This document shows, piece by piece, positions 8,522-16,080 of a DNA stretch of 64,000 bases (positions are counted from its first letter, which is position 1; the number at the start of each line of letters is the position of its first letter). The notes below the pieces were generated by a model. The model made no database searches and was not told where the DNA came from. It worked only from the letters and a program-made list of their open reading frames with translations. A program made the translations under genes and the position numbers. The stretch is from Treponema sp. Lineage in GTDB: Bacteria > Spirochaetota > Spirochaetia > Treponematales > Treponemataceae. Location: positions 1-64,000 of the forward strand of contig JAKSTJ010000004.1 in assembly GCA_024402635.1 (NCBI GenBank), written 5' to 3'.

Positions 8522-9718
8522 ATGAAAAAATTAAGAGATGAGCAGAAAGGTATTATTTTTATTATTTTAATCGTGGCAATTATTGCTGCTGTTAGTGTTT
8601 ATTTTGCTTTTTCACTTCAGACTGATACTGTAAAGGAAGTTGCAGATAGAGATGGTCTTTTACGAACATTGTTTGTTGTTGAAAAAGAAGATAAAGAAGC
8701 TTTGTTCTCAACTGTTTTGATTTATGATCCAAAATCTCATAAAGCTGCTTCTTTTGATTTACCAGGATATACAGGTTCAATTTTTGCATCTCTTGATAGA
8801 AGTGACAGTCTTGAAACTGTTTATAAAGAATGTGGTGTTGATGTTTACAGGGATGAAGTTGAAAAACTGCTTGGTATAAAAATGCCATTTACAATTGTTA
8901 TTTCTGAAGAAAACTTTATTAAAATGGCAGATTTATTGGGAGGTTTAAGAGTATTTATTCCTTCTCCTGTTGATTACACATCTGAAACTGGCGAACGCTG
9001 GCTTTTACCTTCAGGAGCAGTAAATCTTGATGGTGATAAAATTTCAGTTTACCTTAATTATAGAATTCCTGATGAAGATAATGCTGATATTCAGAACAGA
9101 TATCAGGACGTAATGGTAGCATTTTTATCAAGTTTGAGTGAAAAGAAATTTATTATTTTTGATAAAAATAATTTCAAGAGATTTACAGATTGTATAGAAT
9201 CTAACCTGGATGAAAGTGATGAACGTTCTTTATTTAAAACTTTCGCTGATATTGATGCTGATACAACAATCCGACAGACAATTACAGGGTCTATAAGAAA
9301 TGTTGATGGTAAACAGCTTATGTTCCCACTTGATAACGGAAACTTTATTAAAACTGCGGTTAAACAGACAACTGCAATGCTGGATTCTTCGGAAGGTGCA
9401 TACTCAGGACACGTTTATGTAATTGAAATTAAAAATGGAACTACACAAAACGGTCTTGCAAAGAGAACTGCTGACTTGTATAACCGTTCAAGTTATAAAG
9501 TAATGGCACCTGCAGATGCCGATAGACATGACTACGAAGAAACAATTATTATTGATCATATTGGTAATGATGCTGCTGCTAATATGGTTGGTGATTTAAT
9601 TAAGTGTAAAAATATTGTAAGCAGTGATTCAGAAGATGCAATTTCTGGAAGTGCTGGTGTAGATTTTACAATTATTCTTGGTGCTGACTTTACAGGTCAG
9701 TATGTTATTGCTAAATAG
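8522..9718 (+). CDS. Membrane-anchored LCP / LytR_C domain protein
   Basis: 398-residue protein with one N-terminal membrane segment (about residues 10-31), so most of it is periplasmic. The central region resembles the LytR-CpsA-Psr (LCP) domain, which transfers glycopolymers to the wall in Gram-positives. It includes the LLGGLRVFIPSPVDYTS stretch and an Arg/Asp-rich YRIPDEDNADIQNRYQD segment. The C-terminal part (about 305-395) fits a LytR_C domain: EIKNGTTQNGLAKRTADLY then ADADRHDYEETIII. It sits between yqeK and rsfS. The LCP substrate in a spirochaete is unknown, so no gene name is given. Confidence 0.8.
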   Translation: MKKLRDEQKGIIFIILIVAIIAAVSVYFAFSLQTDTVKEVADRDGLLRTLFVVEKEDKEALFSTVLIYDPKSHKAASFDLPGYTGSIFASLDRSDSLETVYKECGVDVYRDEVEKLLGIKMPFTIVISEENFIKMADLLGGLRVFIPSPVDYTSETGERWLLPSGAVNLDGDKISVYLNYRIPDEDNADIQNRYQDVMVAFLSSLSEKKFIIFDKNNFKRFTDCIESNLDESDERSLFKTFADIDADTTIRQTITGSIRNVDGKQLMFPLDNGNFIKTAVKQTTAMLDSSEGAYSGHVYVIEIKNGTTQNGLAKRTADLYNRSSYKVMAPADADRHDYEETIIIDHIGNDAAANMVGDLIKCKNIVSSDSEDAISGSAGVDFTIILGADFTGQYVIAK

Positions 9719-9745
9719 TGTAGTAATAATTTAGAGGTTTATAAA

Positions 9746-10093
9746 ATGAAAACAGTAGAAGAAAAAGCTAAAGAAATAGCAAAATTAATGGAAGATGGAA
9801 AAGGTAATGATGTTGTCTTGCTTGATGTTAGTGGTTTAAATAGCTGGACAGATTATTTTGTAATTGCAACAGTAAACAGTTCAACTCACTGGCAGGGTTT
9901 ATATAAACAGATTAAAGATTATATAAAAGATAATGATCTTGAAATTCATCTGACAAATAGAAAAAGCCCTGATGGTGATGACTGGAATCTTATTGATTTA
10001 GGTCCTGTTGTAGTTCATCTTATGTCAGAATCTGCCCGTCAGTTTTATGATTTGGAAAAACTCTGGCATGCAGGAAAAATATTAGAATATTAA
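9746..10093 (+). CDS. rsfS: Ribosome silencing factor RsfS (Iojap family)
   Basis: 115-residue RsfS/Iojap protein, which binds uL14 on the 50S subunit and blocks subunit joining when nutrients are low. Family features include the DVSGLNSWTDYFVIATVNSSTH segment (key residues WTDYFVIA), DDWNLIDLGPVVVHLM, and FYDLEKLW near the end. The start is preceded by AGAGG. As the last gene of the obgE cluster it is followed eight bases later by an intrinsic terminator. Its linkage to nadD and yqeK is common in bacteria. Confidence 0.96.
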   Translation: MKTVEEKAKEIAKLMEDGKGNDVVLLDVSGLNSWTDYFVIATVNSSTHWQGLYKQIKDYIKDNDLEIHLTNRKSPDGDDWNLIDLGPVVVHLMSESARQFYDLEKLWHAGKILEY

Positions 10094-10100
10094 AAAAAAG

Positions 10101-10130
10101 AAAGGATCTGATAAAAATCAGGTCCTTTTT
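10101..10130 (+). terminator. Intrinsic terminator after rsfS
   Basis: AAGGATCTGAT (10102-10112) pairs with ATCAGGTCCTT (10117-10127) with one G-U pair, followed by a T-run. It ends the obgE-rsfS transcript. The A-rich upstream side gives some terminator potential for leftward transcription from the acidic-protein gene as well. Confidence 0.88.
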
Positions 10131-10158
10131 AATTTAACGTATATTCAATATAAAAAAC

Positions 10159-10440
10159 TTAGAATTCATCTTCTCGGAAAATATCATCACTTGAAGAACT
10201 GTGGAATGAATAGCCATCTTCTGGTTCTACATCATCGTATGGTTCATCAGGTTCCTCTTCTTCTTTGAAAACATCATCGTAATATAAATCTGCATCGTCA
10301 TCAAAATCGTCTAATGCTTCATCATCTTCTTCATAATCATCGAAGTCATCTTCAAAATCTTCGTCGCCAAAACCATCATCATAGTCATCATCATAAGAAA
10401 AATTAAAAGTCATTTCTTCAAATTCTGAATCAGTAGACAT
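10159..10440 (-). CDS. Extremely acidic small protein of unknown function
   Basis: 93 residues, of which 46 are Asp or Glu (29 D, 17 E) against one Lys and one Arg. Aromatic residues are spread regularly among the acidic runs. There is no signal peptide or membrane segment. A good GGAG ribosome site seven bases before the ATG supports a real gene. It is a lone minus-strand gene between rsfS and ispE. I recognise no family. The composition fits a disordered polyanion, a nucleic-acid mimic, or a partner of a basic protein such as RNA polymerase or a ribosomal protein, but none of these is shown. Confidence 0.72.
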   Translation of the reverse strand: MSTDSEFEEMTFNFSYDDDYDDGFGDEDFEDDFDDYEEDDEALDDFDDDADLYYDDVFKEEEEPDEPYDDVEPEDGYSFHSSSSDDIFREDEF

Positions 10441-10566
10441 ATAAAACTCCGTTTACTTTTATAAGCTAAACTCTACACAAAAAAGATATTTCAAACTAAT
10501 ATTATAGTCAAGTAGTTTGGAATAGTAAAAATTATAAAAAATAATTGTTTTTTTCCAGTTGTATAT

Positions 10567-10594
10567 TTGACTAAAATACAAAAAAAAGTATAAT
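10567..10594 (+). promoter_or_regulatory. Near-consensus promoter for ispE
   Basis: TTGACT at 10567-10572, a 16-base A-rich spacer and a perfect TATAAT at 10589-10594. Transcription would start about 10600-10603, only five to eight bases before the ispE ATG at 10608, giving an almost leaderless mRNA. No Shine-Dalgarno site is present, in agreement with that reading. Confidence 0.75.
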
Positions 10595-10607
10595 AAGAAT
10601 ATTGCAA

Positions 10608-11504
10608 ATGAATATTGAATTTAAGGAAAAAGCCTACGCTAAAGTAAATTTCAATCTTGAAGTATTGCCAAAGCGGGAAGATGGTTTTCATCCTATAAAA
10701 AGTATTTTTCAGACAATTGATTTGTTTGATCAACTTATTGTTACTGTTGATGAGAAATTATCGGATGGTACATGTGTAGTTGAGTGCGATTCAATAAAAT
10801 TACCTGAAAAAAATACAATTTCACTTGCTTATGAAGCATTCTGTCATTTATCAGAAAAGAATGTACCTGGTATAAGGGTAAAACTTATAAAAGGAATTCC
10901 TGCTGGTGGTGGATTAGGTGGTGGTTCTTCAGATGCTGCTGCTTTAATAAGAATACTTCAGCAAATCTGTTCTGTGGAACTTTCTGATACACAGCTTGAT
11001 TATATTGCTGGTAAAACGGGAAGTGATGTTTTCTTTTTTATGCATTGCGATAATGAAGGAAGGGGATGTGCCTTGGTTTCAGGACGTGGTGAAATAGTTA
11101 AGAAAATTGAACCAAGAAACGATTTGTTTTTATTACTTATCTTTCCTGAAGTTAGTAGTTCTACAAAAGAAGCTTATGAAATGGTTGATCAAAGATTTCT
11201 TGAGGCGAATACTGATGGTAAAGACGTCAAAATAGATTATCCATTGTTCGAGGATTTAGATTCTATTTATAGAATGGATCCTAAAAAATGGAATTTTAAT
11301 AACACTTTTACTCCTGTGTTGTGCTCTAAATATACTGTTGTTAATAGCTCTATTGAGGCATTGAAAAACAGGGGCGCCGATTTTACGGATTTATCAGGTT
11401 CCGGCTCTACTGTATTTGGGGTTTACAAAATTAAGCAGAATGCAGAAGTTGCAGAAACTTTAATTGCAGAATCTTTTTCTTGTAAACTGGTTCGTTTGAT
11501 GTAA
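10608..11504 (+). CDS. ispE: 4-diphosphocytidyl-2-C-methyl-D-erythritol kinase
   Basis: GHMP-family kinase of the MEP isoprenoid pathway, phosphorylating CDP-methylerythritol. AYAKVNFNLEVLPKREDGFH near the N-terminus is the IspE signature, and the ATP-binding loop is PAGGGLGGGSSDAAALI. A late LSGSGSTVFGVY segment is also typical. About 298 residues is a normal length. I start it at ATG 10608; an in-frame TTG lies two codons earlier at 10602. Neither has a ribosome site, and a promoter ends only 13 bases upstream. It is followed by spoVG, a pairing also known from Bacillus. Confidence 0.94.
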   Translation: MNIEFKEKAYAKVNFNLEVLPKREDGFHPIKSIFQTIDLFDQLIVTVDEKLSDGTCVVECDSIKLPEKNTISLAYEAFCHLSEKNVPGIRVKLIKGIPAGGGLGGGSSDAAALIRILQQICSVELSDTQLDYIAGKTGSDVFFFMHCDNEGRGCALVSGRGEIVKKIEPRNDLFLLLIFPEVSSSTKEAYEMVDQRFLEANTDGKDVKIDYPLFEDLDSIYRMDPKKWNFNNTFTPVLCSKYTVVNSSIEALKNRGADFTDLSGSGSTVFGVYKIKQNAEVAETLIAESFSCKLVRLM

Positions 11505-11538
11505 ACGATTAATTGTTTATTTGAAGAGGTAGATTTTT

Positions 11539-11817
11539 ATGCAGGTAACTGACATTAGAATTCGCAAGTTGGAGAAAGAAGGTAAGTTAAAAGCATACGT
11601 AACAGTAACATTTGATGATTGTTTTGTTGTGCATAATGTAAAAATTATTGAAGGAAACAACGGTGTATTCATTGCAATGCCTAGTAGAAAAACAAGCAAT
11701 GGTGAATACAAGGATGTAGCTCATCCAATCAATGTTGAATTCAGAAACTCATTGCAGGAAAAAATTCTTGCTGAGTATGAAGCAGGTCATGTTGAAGTTG
11801 GTGGTGACATCGACTAA
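11539..11817 (+). CDS. spoVG: SpoVG-family regulator
   Basis: 92-residue SpoVG. Family members in Bacillus, Listeria and Borrelia bind DNA and/or RNA and act as global regulators. [10 protein letters not shown] at the N-terminus, [17 protein letters not shown] and [22 protein letters not shown] are highly characteristic. Length and the AGAGG ribosome site are normal. It lies 34 bases after ispE and nine bases before tRNA-Gln on the same strand. In a non-sporulating spirochaete the name reflects the family, not a sporulation role. Confidence 0.96.
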   Translation: MQVTDIRIRKLEKEGKLKAYVTVTFDDCFVVHNVKIIEGNNGVFIAMPSRKTSNGEYKDVAHPINVEFRNSLQEKILAEYEAGHVEVGGDID

Positions 11818-11826
11818 TACATATAT

Positions 11827-11899
11827 TGGGTCGTCGGCAAGCGGTAAGCCCCCGGCTTTTGGTGCCGGTATTCCACAGGTTCGAATCCTGTCGACCCAG
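11827..11899 (+). tRNA. tRNA-Gln (anticodon UUG)
   Basis: Complete 73-base cloverleaf. Acceptor TGGGTCG pairs with CGACCCA (11892-11898) and the discriminator is G. The anticodon stem CCGGC/GCCGG encloses TTTTGGT, giving anticodon TTG. The T arm is CACAG/CCTGT around GTTCGAAT with one wobble-type pair. CCA is not encoded. It sits between spoVG (nine bases upstream) and rplY, so it is probably processed from the same transcript. Confidence 0.96.
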
Positions 11900-11960
11900 C
11901 TAAATACACATGTTATGTGGTAAAAAATTTAAATTATCCTGAGATATAGGAGCTTTACAA

Positions 11961-12512
11961 ATGAGTACTTTGACACTTAATGCAAAAACTCGTACAACAA
12001 CTGGTAAAACAGCTGCTAAGAACCTTCGTAAAGTAGGTAGTATCCCAGCCGTTATGTATAATGATAAAGGCGAAGCTACAATGCTTGAAATTAACGAAGT
12101 TGAATTCAACAAAATCTGGAGAACTGTTACTCCAACAACTTCTATCAAACTTGTAGTTGATGGAAAAGAAAATGTTGCTCTCATCAAAGATGCAGAATAC
12201 AACATCCGCACAGACAGAGTTCTTCATGCAGATTTCTTTGTTCCAGCTGCTGATCAGAAACTTGTTATGAAAATCAAGATTCACTATACAGGAACTCCTG
12301 CTGGTGTATTAAAAGGTGGTTTCAAGAAAGAAAGAAACAACCAGATTAAAATCAAGGCTTGTATCGCAGACCTTCCAGAAACAATTACAGCTGACATTTC
12401 AAAAATCAACGTAAGTGAAGCACTTCGCGTTAAAGATTTGAATCTTGACAGCAAAGTAGAAGTTCTTACAGATGCAGAACTTCCATTAGTAACTGTTTCT
12501 CCTGCTAGATAA
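11961..12512 (+). CDS. rplY: Ribosomal protein bL25 / general stress protein Ctc
   Basis: 183-residue two-domain bL25 (Ctc type) that binds 5S rRNA. The N-terminal domain shows TLNAKTRTTTGKTAAKNLRK and GSIPAVMYN, with RTDRVLHADFF further on. The C-terminal TL5-like domain runs to VEVLTDAELPLVTVS. The long form is usual in spirochaetes and Firmicutes, unlike short E. coli L25. The ATG has an AGGAG site. Gene order spoVG-tRNA-Gln-ctc resembles the Bacillus spoVG-ctc neighbourhood. A strong terminator follows. Confidence 0.95.
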   Translation: MSTLTLNAKTRTTTGKTAAKNLRKVGSIPAVMYNDKGEATMLEINEVEFNKIWRTVTPTTSIKLVVDGKENVALIKDAEYNIRTDRVLHADFFVPAADQKLVMKIKIHYTGTPAGVLKGGFKKERNNQIKIKACIADLPETITADISKINVSEALRVKDLNLDSKVEVLTDAELPLVTVSPAR

Positions 12513-12534
12513 TAAATTTTATCTTGGAATTATA

Positions 12535-12559
12535 AAGGCTGTCATATTGACAGCCTTTT
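12535..12559 (+). terminator. Intrinsic terminator after rplY
   Basis: A perfect ten-base stem AAGGCTGTCA / TGACAGCCTT encloses a three-base TAT loop at 12535-12557, followed by a short T-run. It separates the ispE-spoVG-rplY transcript from tilS, whose start codon lies 20 bases further on. Confidence 0.88.
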
Positions 12560-12578
12560 GTTGTTTAAATAAAAAATC

Positions 12579-13952
12579 ATGAGTTTTAGTTGTATTTTTG
12601 AAAATAAAGTTTTAAATGGACTTAATGATTGTGGAGTTGATATTTCTTCATTAGAAAAATCAGATAAGTCTATAGGTGTTGCAGTTTCTGGTGGTGCCGA
12701 TTCAATCAGTCTTTTGTTTTCTCTTTCTAATCTTTTTAAAAATAAAAATATTAAAATTAAAGTAATTACAGTAAATCATAATATTCGTGCAGAAGAAGAA
12801 ACAAAAGGGGATGCAGATTTTGTAGTTGATTTTTGTAAAAAAATGCAATCCTGTGGAAAAAATATAGAATGTAAACTTTATGAAATAGAACGGGGAAAAA
12901 TCTTTAATTTAGCAGAAAAAAATAAAGCTGGAATAGAAGAAGCTGCAAGACAATTACGATATGAAGCTTTTGAAGATTTTATTGCTTCTGAAAAAATCAG
13001 TTTTTTATGTCTTGCTCACAATCAAAATGATAAATTAGAAACAATCTTAATGAGATTTTTACAGGGAGCTTCCTGTGATTCTGCTGCTGGTATACCAGAA
13101 GTAAGAGATTTATATATTCGACCATTAATTAATATTACTCGTAATGAAATTGAAGATTATTTGAAAGAAAATAAAATAAACTGGCGTACTGACAAAACAA
13201 ATTTTGAAAATAATTATTTTAGAAATAATATAAGAAATAATCTTGTTCCTTTACTTAATAATAATTTTTCTGGCTGGCAAAAAGCTGTTTTATACGGATC
13301 AGAAAAAAATGAAATGGATAGTAAAATAATTGATTCTATTCTTAAGAAAATTGATTTAGATGTAAATAATCAGGAAGTTAGTTTTTCAAGAGCAATGTTT
13401 GCTTCTCAGATGGATGGAATCAAAATCCGTGTTTTATTAAAAGCTTTTAATCTTGCAGGAATAAATCAGAGAATACCTTTTGTATTTCTGAATGATGTTA
13501 TTAAATCAGAAAAGGAATCAAAAGAATTTTATAAAGAATTTTCTGATGTTACAATTTTTATAAAAAAAGATATTGTTTTAATAAAAAAATCATTAAAAAA
13601 GACAACGGAATTGTATTTTTCTGATATAATAGAAGAAAGTTGTAATATGCAGTTTCCTTTTGGAAATTTATGTATTCAAAATAAAGGTGATTTTATTACT
13701 TTTGAAAATAATCATCAAAAAGTTGATATAAAATGTAAATTTCCACTTAGAATCAGAAGTTTTTATTTAGGAGATGAAATCGAAACTTCTTCTGGAATTA
13801 TGAAAAAGCTTTCAGATGTATATTCAGACTGGCATGTTGATGAAGAAAAAAAATATTTAATTCCTGTAATCGAAGAATTAAATAGAAAAGATAATCGGAT
13901 TGTTTGTATCCTGGGAAGTTTTCTTGGGTTTAAAGATTGGGTAGTAAAATAA
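12579..13952 (+). CDS. tilS: tRNA(Ile)-lysidine synthase
   Basis: 457-residue TilS, which converts C34 of the CAU-anticodon tRNA-Ile to lysidine. The PP-loop SGGADS is at residues 37-42, followed by ITVNHNIRAEEE and LAHNQNDKLETILMRFLQG, both standard catalytic-domain motifs, and YIRPLINITRNEIEDYL. The C-terminal part keeps RSFYLGDE-like residues of the tRNA-binding domain. It directly follows the rplY terminator and leads a tight run with the TPR-like protein, the protease and lepA. No strong ribosome site is visible. Confidence 0.93.
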   Translation: MSFSCIFENKVLNGLNDCGVDISSLEKSDKSIGVAVSGGADSISLLFSLSNLFKNKNIKIKVITVNHNIRAEEETKGDADFVVDFCKKMQSCGKNIECKLYEIERGKIFNLAEKNKAGIEEAARQLRYEAFEDFIASEKISFLCLAHNQNDKLETILMRFLQGASCDSAAGIPEVRDLYIRPLINITRNEIEDYLKENKINWRTDKTNFENNYFRNNIRNNLVPLLNNNFSGWQKAVLYGSEKNEMDSKIIDSILKKIDLDVNNQEVSFSRAMFASQMDGIKIRVLLKAFNLAGINQRIPFVFLNDVIKSEKESKEFYKEFSDVTIFIKKDIVLIKKSLKKTTELYFSDIIEESCNMQFPFGNLCIQNKGDFITFENNHQKVDIKCKFPLRIRSFYLGDEIETSSGIMKKLSDVYSDWHVDEEKKYLIPVIEELNRKDNRIVCILGSFLGFKDWVVK

Positions 13953-13974
13953 TTTTACTGTAATCTGGAGAAAT

Positions 13975-16080
13975 ATGAAAAAACGTTATTTTTGTTTAGT
14001 ATTGTCATTTTGTTTTTTATTCAGCTCTGTTTTAAATGCGCAAAATAATACTGCAAATCGTAAAACTGCTGAACGCTGCTTAAAACTGGCAGAAAGTTGT
14101 GTGATAAATAATAATTGGAATACTGCTTTAAGTCAGGCTGAATTAGGTTTGTCTTATGATGAAACAATTTCCGATTTGTACTATATAAAAGCAAATGCAA
14201 TTTCTCATATTTATGAAAAACCTTCTAAAGGAGAAATACTTCAGATTATAAAAAAGTCGTTTGAATACAATAACTGGGTAAACTATAACAAAAATGGTGC
14301 TCGAATTCTTTATGCTGATTTGTTAAGTGATACAAGACAGTTTGAAGAATCCTTGAAGATTTTAAATGAAGAACCATATATTTATTCTGCAGATGGTGAA
14401 TTTATCAGAATAAAAAATAATTACAGAATTGGAACTTCAAATTCAATTGATCAGGCAAGAACAAAATTAAGCAGTGCAAGAAAAATCTATCCAAACGATC
14501 AGAGATTTCCAAGTTTGTTTTTTACTTTTGAAACTTTGTTTATGAATAATGCTGAACGAAATGGAATTACTTATAAAATTCCTGATTTAGTTCAGAAAAT
14601 GGCTGAAAACTATATTGTAAAATTTCCAGATTATTCAACCAAAGATGTGGAAATGGAAACAATGGCATCAATGTTTAGCAATGGAGAAAGACAAAAACGT
14701 TTATTAAAAGCAATTGGTGAAAAAAATCGTAATAATCCTCTTTTTGCTGTTGCTGCATTAAAAGCCGGTGTTATTACTGAAGAAAAAGCATTTAATTTAT
14801 TTTTTGATAATTCCAATGATGTTTATCCTTTGATATTGCTGGAAGATTTTGCTTCTTTAATTACAGATTCAAATTTAAAACAGAATTTATATGACCGGTT
14901 AAATTCTTTTGATGGAACTCTAGTTTTAGATGAAGACCTTGATATCAGTAATGAATTGATTGTCAAATATTACCGTGGACGTCCACAAACAATTTATTAT
15001 GATGAAAATAATGATGGAATTCTGGAAATGTTGTGTGACTGTGATTTCGGAGTTCCTGTAAAAATTGTTTATGGAAATACAAAATCTGAACTTACCTATG
15101 ATATTTATCCTGCGGTTTTAAATGTAAATATTGTTTCTGAACAGTCATATTATACATTCCTTGACGATGATCTGGCTTACACTCCATTTGAAATGCTGGT
15201 AAATCCTCCATTTAAAAAACTGGGAGTTGATTTTTATATTCCTTATATCAGTAAGGAAATTGTAGAACCAGATAAAAATCTTCTTGTACAAAAAGCCAAT
15301 TCTATTGAAATTCCTGTTGAAGATAGACCTGGAGCAAAAGCAAAATATACAGTTTATAAAGGAATTCCAGTTTTAATAAATTTTTATGAAGGAAACAGAG
15401 AATATGCCTTTGCAAATCTTGAAGCAGGTTATCCTTTTACCCGTTATGTTGATTATGATAATGATAATCAATTTGAAACTTCAGAAATTTATGATTATGA
15501 TGAAAAAGGTGAATTTCAGTCTGAAGAGGATAAGAATCTTATTGTAAAATGTTTTGGAAATATATCATTAACAGAAAATTTATATTTGAAAAAAGTTGAA
15601 ATTGATAAAGATAATGATACAATTATTGATTTTTATGAAGAATATTTAGGAAATGGTGGAAAAATTTCTGCCTGGGATGTTGATGGAAATGGTTTATGGG
15701 ATAATGTTTATATTAGATATCCATTAACTGAAGATAATATTTTGAGAGAAGAAAATTCTATTTTCAATTCAACTGGAACTTCATCAGTTATTGTAAAAAA
15801 TGAAAATGGTATACCTGTAAAATTAAATTACAAAAATAAGGATTTAGATTTATTAAAAGGAAATCAAAAAAATTATTATTGGATTGAAACAAAAGGGGAT
15901 TTAGAATCCGAAGCCGCAATTTATGGTACAATTGGGGATACTTTTGAAAATGCTGTTGTAAGGGTTGTAACTTATAAGGAAAAACGTTTTTCTGTAATTA
16001 GAGTTGGTGATTTTACTTTTATAAAACAATTACCACCTACAAGTTATAATTATGATTTTAAAGAGTTTGTAAATGAATAA
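13975..16080 (+). CDS. Exported TPR-like protein of unknown function
   Basis: 701 residues with an N-terminal signal peptide (basic KKR, hydrophobic core, likely cleavage after LNA near residue 22), so periplasmic or outer-membrane associated. The first 250 residues look alpha-helical and TPR-like (AERCLKLAESCVINNNWNTALSQAELGL pattern; key residues W, A, L at TPR spacing). The rest contains repeated short aspartate-rich turns such as DYDNDNQFET, DKDNDTIIDFYE and DVDGNGLWDN, like calcium-binding DxDxDG loops. The stop overlaps the next gene, a lipoprotease, by eight bases, suggesting they work together. I do not recognise the family. Confidence 0.78.
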   Translation: MKKRYFCLVLSFCFLFSSVLNAQNNTANRKTAERCLKLAESCVINNNWNTALSQAELGLSYDETISDLYYIKANAISHIYEKPSKGEILQIIKKSFEYNNWVNYNKNGARILYADLLSDTRQFEESLKILNEEPYIYSADGEFIRIKNNYRIGTSNSIDQARTKLSSARKIYPNDQRFPSLFFTFETLFMNNAERNGITYKIPDLVQKMAENYIVKFPDYSTKDVEMETMASMFSNGERQKRLLKAIGEKNRNNPLFAVAALKAGVITEEKAFNLFFDNSNDVYPLILLEDFASLITDSNLKQNLYDRLNSFDGTLVLDEDLDISNELIVKYYRGRPQTIYYDENNDGILEMLCDCDFGVPVKIVYGNTKSELTYDIYPAVLNVNIVSEQSYYTFLDDDLAYTPFEMLVNPPFKKLGVDFYIPYISKEIVEPDKNLLVQKANSIEIPVEDRPGAKAKYTVYKGIPVLINFYEGNREYAFANLEAGYPFTRYVDYDNDNQFETSEIYDYDEKGEFQSEEDKNLIVKCFGNISLTENLYLKKVEIDKDNDTIIDFYEEYLGNGGKISAWDVDGNGLWDNVYIRYPLTEDNILREENSIFNSTGTSSVIVKNENGIPVKLNYKNKDLDLLKGNQKNYYWIETKGDLESEAAIYGTIGDTFENAVVRVVTYKEKRFSVIRVGDFTFIKQLPPTSYNYDFKEFVNE

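Noticed and set aside
8522-9718. Possible cell-division or sporulation-type LytR transcription regulator
   Set aside because: The membrane anchor, LCP-like centre and LytR_C end indicate an extracytoplasmic LCP-family protein, not a DNA-binding LytTR regulator.
10491-10733. 80-codon minus-strand frame over the ispE promoter
   Set aside because: It overlaps the ispE promoter and 5' end antisense, has a Phe/Tyr/Ile-rich composition typical of AT-rich noncoding sequence, and no ribosome site.
12579-13952. Possible ThiI/TtcA-type PP-loop enzyme
   Set aside because: The SGGADS loop is shared, but the VNHNIR and LAHNQNDKLETILMRFLQG context and C-terminal domain are those of TilS.
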